Of a stretch of DNA of 64,000 nucleotides, positions 63,136 through 64,000 are shown piece by piece (within the stretch, counting starts at the first letter, position 1; each line of letters opens with the position of its first letter). The translations under genes and the position numbers were made by a program. This stretch comes from Hyphomicrobium sp. (lineage in GTDB: Bacteria > Pseudomonadota > Alphaproteobacteria > Rhizobiales > Hyphomicrobiaceae), in the NCBI GenBank assembly GCA_002928735.1, contig PERL01000008.1, positions 62,001-126,000 of the forward strand. The letters run 5' to 3'. Under the pieces are notes generated by a model, which worked only from the letters and a program-made list of their open reading frames with translations, did not search any database and had not been told where the DNA came from.

Positions 63136-64000
63136 ATGACGGCAGCGCACACGATCACAACGTCCACCGCGACACCCACGACAGAGCGCGCCCCCATGCG
63201 CGCCCTCGTCTCGTGGACGCTCTACGACTTCGCCGCCCAGCCCTATTACACCCTCGTTCTGACCTTCCTCTTCGCGCCCTATTTCGCCGCCCACGTCGTC
63301 GGCGATGTCGCGCAAGGCCAGACCATCTGGGGCTATGGCGCCGCTGCGGCCAGCGTCCTCATCGCGATTGGCAGCCCCTTCCTCGGCGCCCTCGCTGACG
63401 GCCGCGGTCGCCGCAAACCCTGGATCGCCCTCTTCTCCATCATCCTGATCGCCGGCCTCGCCACGCTCTGGCTTGCAACGCCCGGCGCACCAAAAGAAAC
63501 CATCGCACTCATCGTCCTCGCCTTCATCGCCGCCACGGCCGCCGCCGAATTCTCCTCCGTGTTCTCCAACTCCATGATGCCGAGCCTCGTCCCGCCCTCC
63601 GCGCTGGGCCGCCTTTCCGGCATCGGTTGGGGCGTCGGCTATCTCGGCGGCCTCTTGAGCCTCGCCCTCGTCGCCGGCCTCATCGTCTCCAATCCAACCA
63701 CCGGCAAAACGCTCTTCGGTCTCGATCCCATCATCACGCTAGATGCCGCCACGCGCGAACCCGACCGCCTCGTCGGTCCCATCGCCGCCGTCTGGTTTGC
63801 GCTCTTCATGATCCCATTTTTCCTCTTCGTGCCCGACGTGAAGCCGAGGCCGCTCGCGCCGGGCGAAGTCCGCCCCTCGCCCGCACGCCAGCTCTGGAAC
63901 ACGGTGCGGCAGCTCCCACAGAACCGCGACATGCTCTTCTTTCTCGTCGCCCGCATGCTCTATGCGGATGGCCTCTCCGCCATATTTGCTTTCGGCGGCA
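63136..64000 (+). CDS. UMF1-type MFS transporter, C-terminus cut by window edge
   Basis: ATG 63136 opens a frame with no stop through 64000 (288 complete codons). After a short disordered N-terminus, LVSWTLYDFAAQPYYTLVLTFLFAPYF is the first membrane segment of the UMF1/Atg22-like branch of the major facilitator superfamily. GALADGRGRRKPWI is the cytoplasmic loop-2 signature, and about seven segments are visible. Yeast Atg22 exports amino acids from vacuoles; bacterial substrates are unknown. It lies 41 bases after the second TPM gene on the same strand. Confidence 0.9.
   Translation, partial: MTAAHTITTSTATPTTERAPMRALVSWTLYDFAAQPYYTLVLTFLFAPYFAAHVVGDVAQGQTIWGYGAAAASVLIAIGSPFLGALADGRGRRKPWIALFSIILIAGLATLWLATPGAPKETIALIVLAFIAATAAAEFSSVFSNSMMPSLVPPSALGRLSGIGWGVGYLGGLLSLALVAGLIVSNPTTGKTLFGLDPIITLDAATREPDRLVGPIAAVWFALFMIPFFLFVPDVKPRPLAPGEVRPSPARQLWNTVRQLPQNRDMLFFLVARMLYADGLSAIFAFGG

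Overview
The window is GC-rich chromosomal DNA of an alphaproteobacterium, most likely of the order Hyphomicrobiales (Rhizobiales). The evidence is gene order and content: DUF1674-htpX-rsmB-heparinase-purH, hrcA/grpE facing rph-rdgB-hemW, dnaK-dnaJ, maeB facing mutS, a hybrid kinase-Trm112-LON-thioredoxin/TPR cluster, an extensin-like protein, TadG-like proteins and a perfect CtrA box. The genus cannot be fixed from this sequence.

Bases 1 to about 8,640 are the right-hand part of an integrated element that continues past the left edge. A leftward operon encodes four small proteins: a basic, possibly ribbon-helix-helix protein, two unknowns and a zinc-ribbon protein cut by the edge. A rightward operon encodes a primase-polymerase-like protein with a zinc-finger tail, a small protein and a VapE-type P-loop helicase. 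Next comes about 1.7 kb of non-coding DNA. It holds GGGGCTAG iterons, AT-rich inverted repeats and hairpins (a candidate replication origin) and other repeats. A tyrosine integrase with its own terminator ends next to the 3' end of rplS. The nine-base motif GTGTACCGA occurs in pairs on both sides of the integrase gene. The layout resembles a phage satellite or integrative plasmid.

From 8.6 to 26 kb lies core housekeeping DNA: rplS (with an unusual HhH tail), trmD, DUF1330, pyrF, an FMN reductase, dnaJ, dnaK (with an RpoH-like promoter), alkB, an EamA transporter, grpE, hrcA, rph, rdgB, hemW, a YqaA/DedA-type protein and dsbB. A low-GC DUF2335 islet lies between the EamA gene and grpE. A lone CtrA box sits before an orphan 53-aa gene.

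From 26 to 32 kb the DNA is accessory-like. It has GCGTC-motif arrays among small orphan ORFs, an HxlR regulator divergent from a MAPEG protein, DUF3422 and a secreted DUF1254 protein. From 31.8 to 46.4 kb come HNH, EVE plus a lysine-methyltransferase-like gene, acs, two TadG-like VWA proteins flanking an extensin-like protein, a frameshifted DUF1674 gene (SDH assembly factor), htpX, rsmB, heparinase and purH.

From 46.4 to 64 kb come mutS, maeB, an MDR dehydrogenase, a cupin, an OlsB-like acyltransferase, a hybrid histidine kinase, Trm112, LON, a CnoX-like thioredoxin, a ProX-type editing protein, tRNA-Gly(GCC), an orphan ParA ATPase, a secreted PPV-repeat protein, LemA, two TPM-domain proteins and a UMF1-type MFS transporter cut by the right edge. 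Three copies of a dispersed CCCTCTCCC palindrome lie in intergenic gaps.
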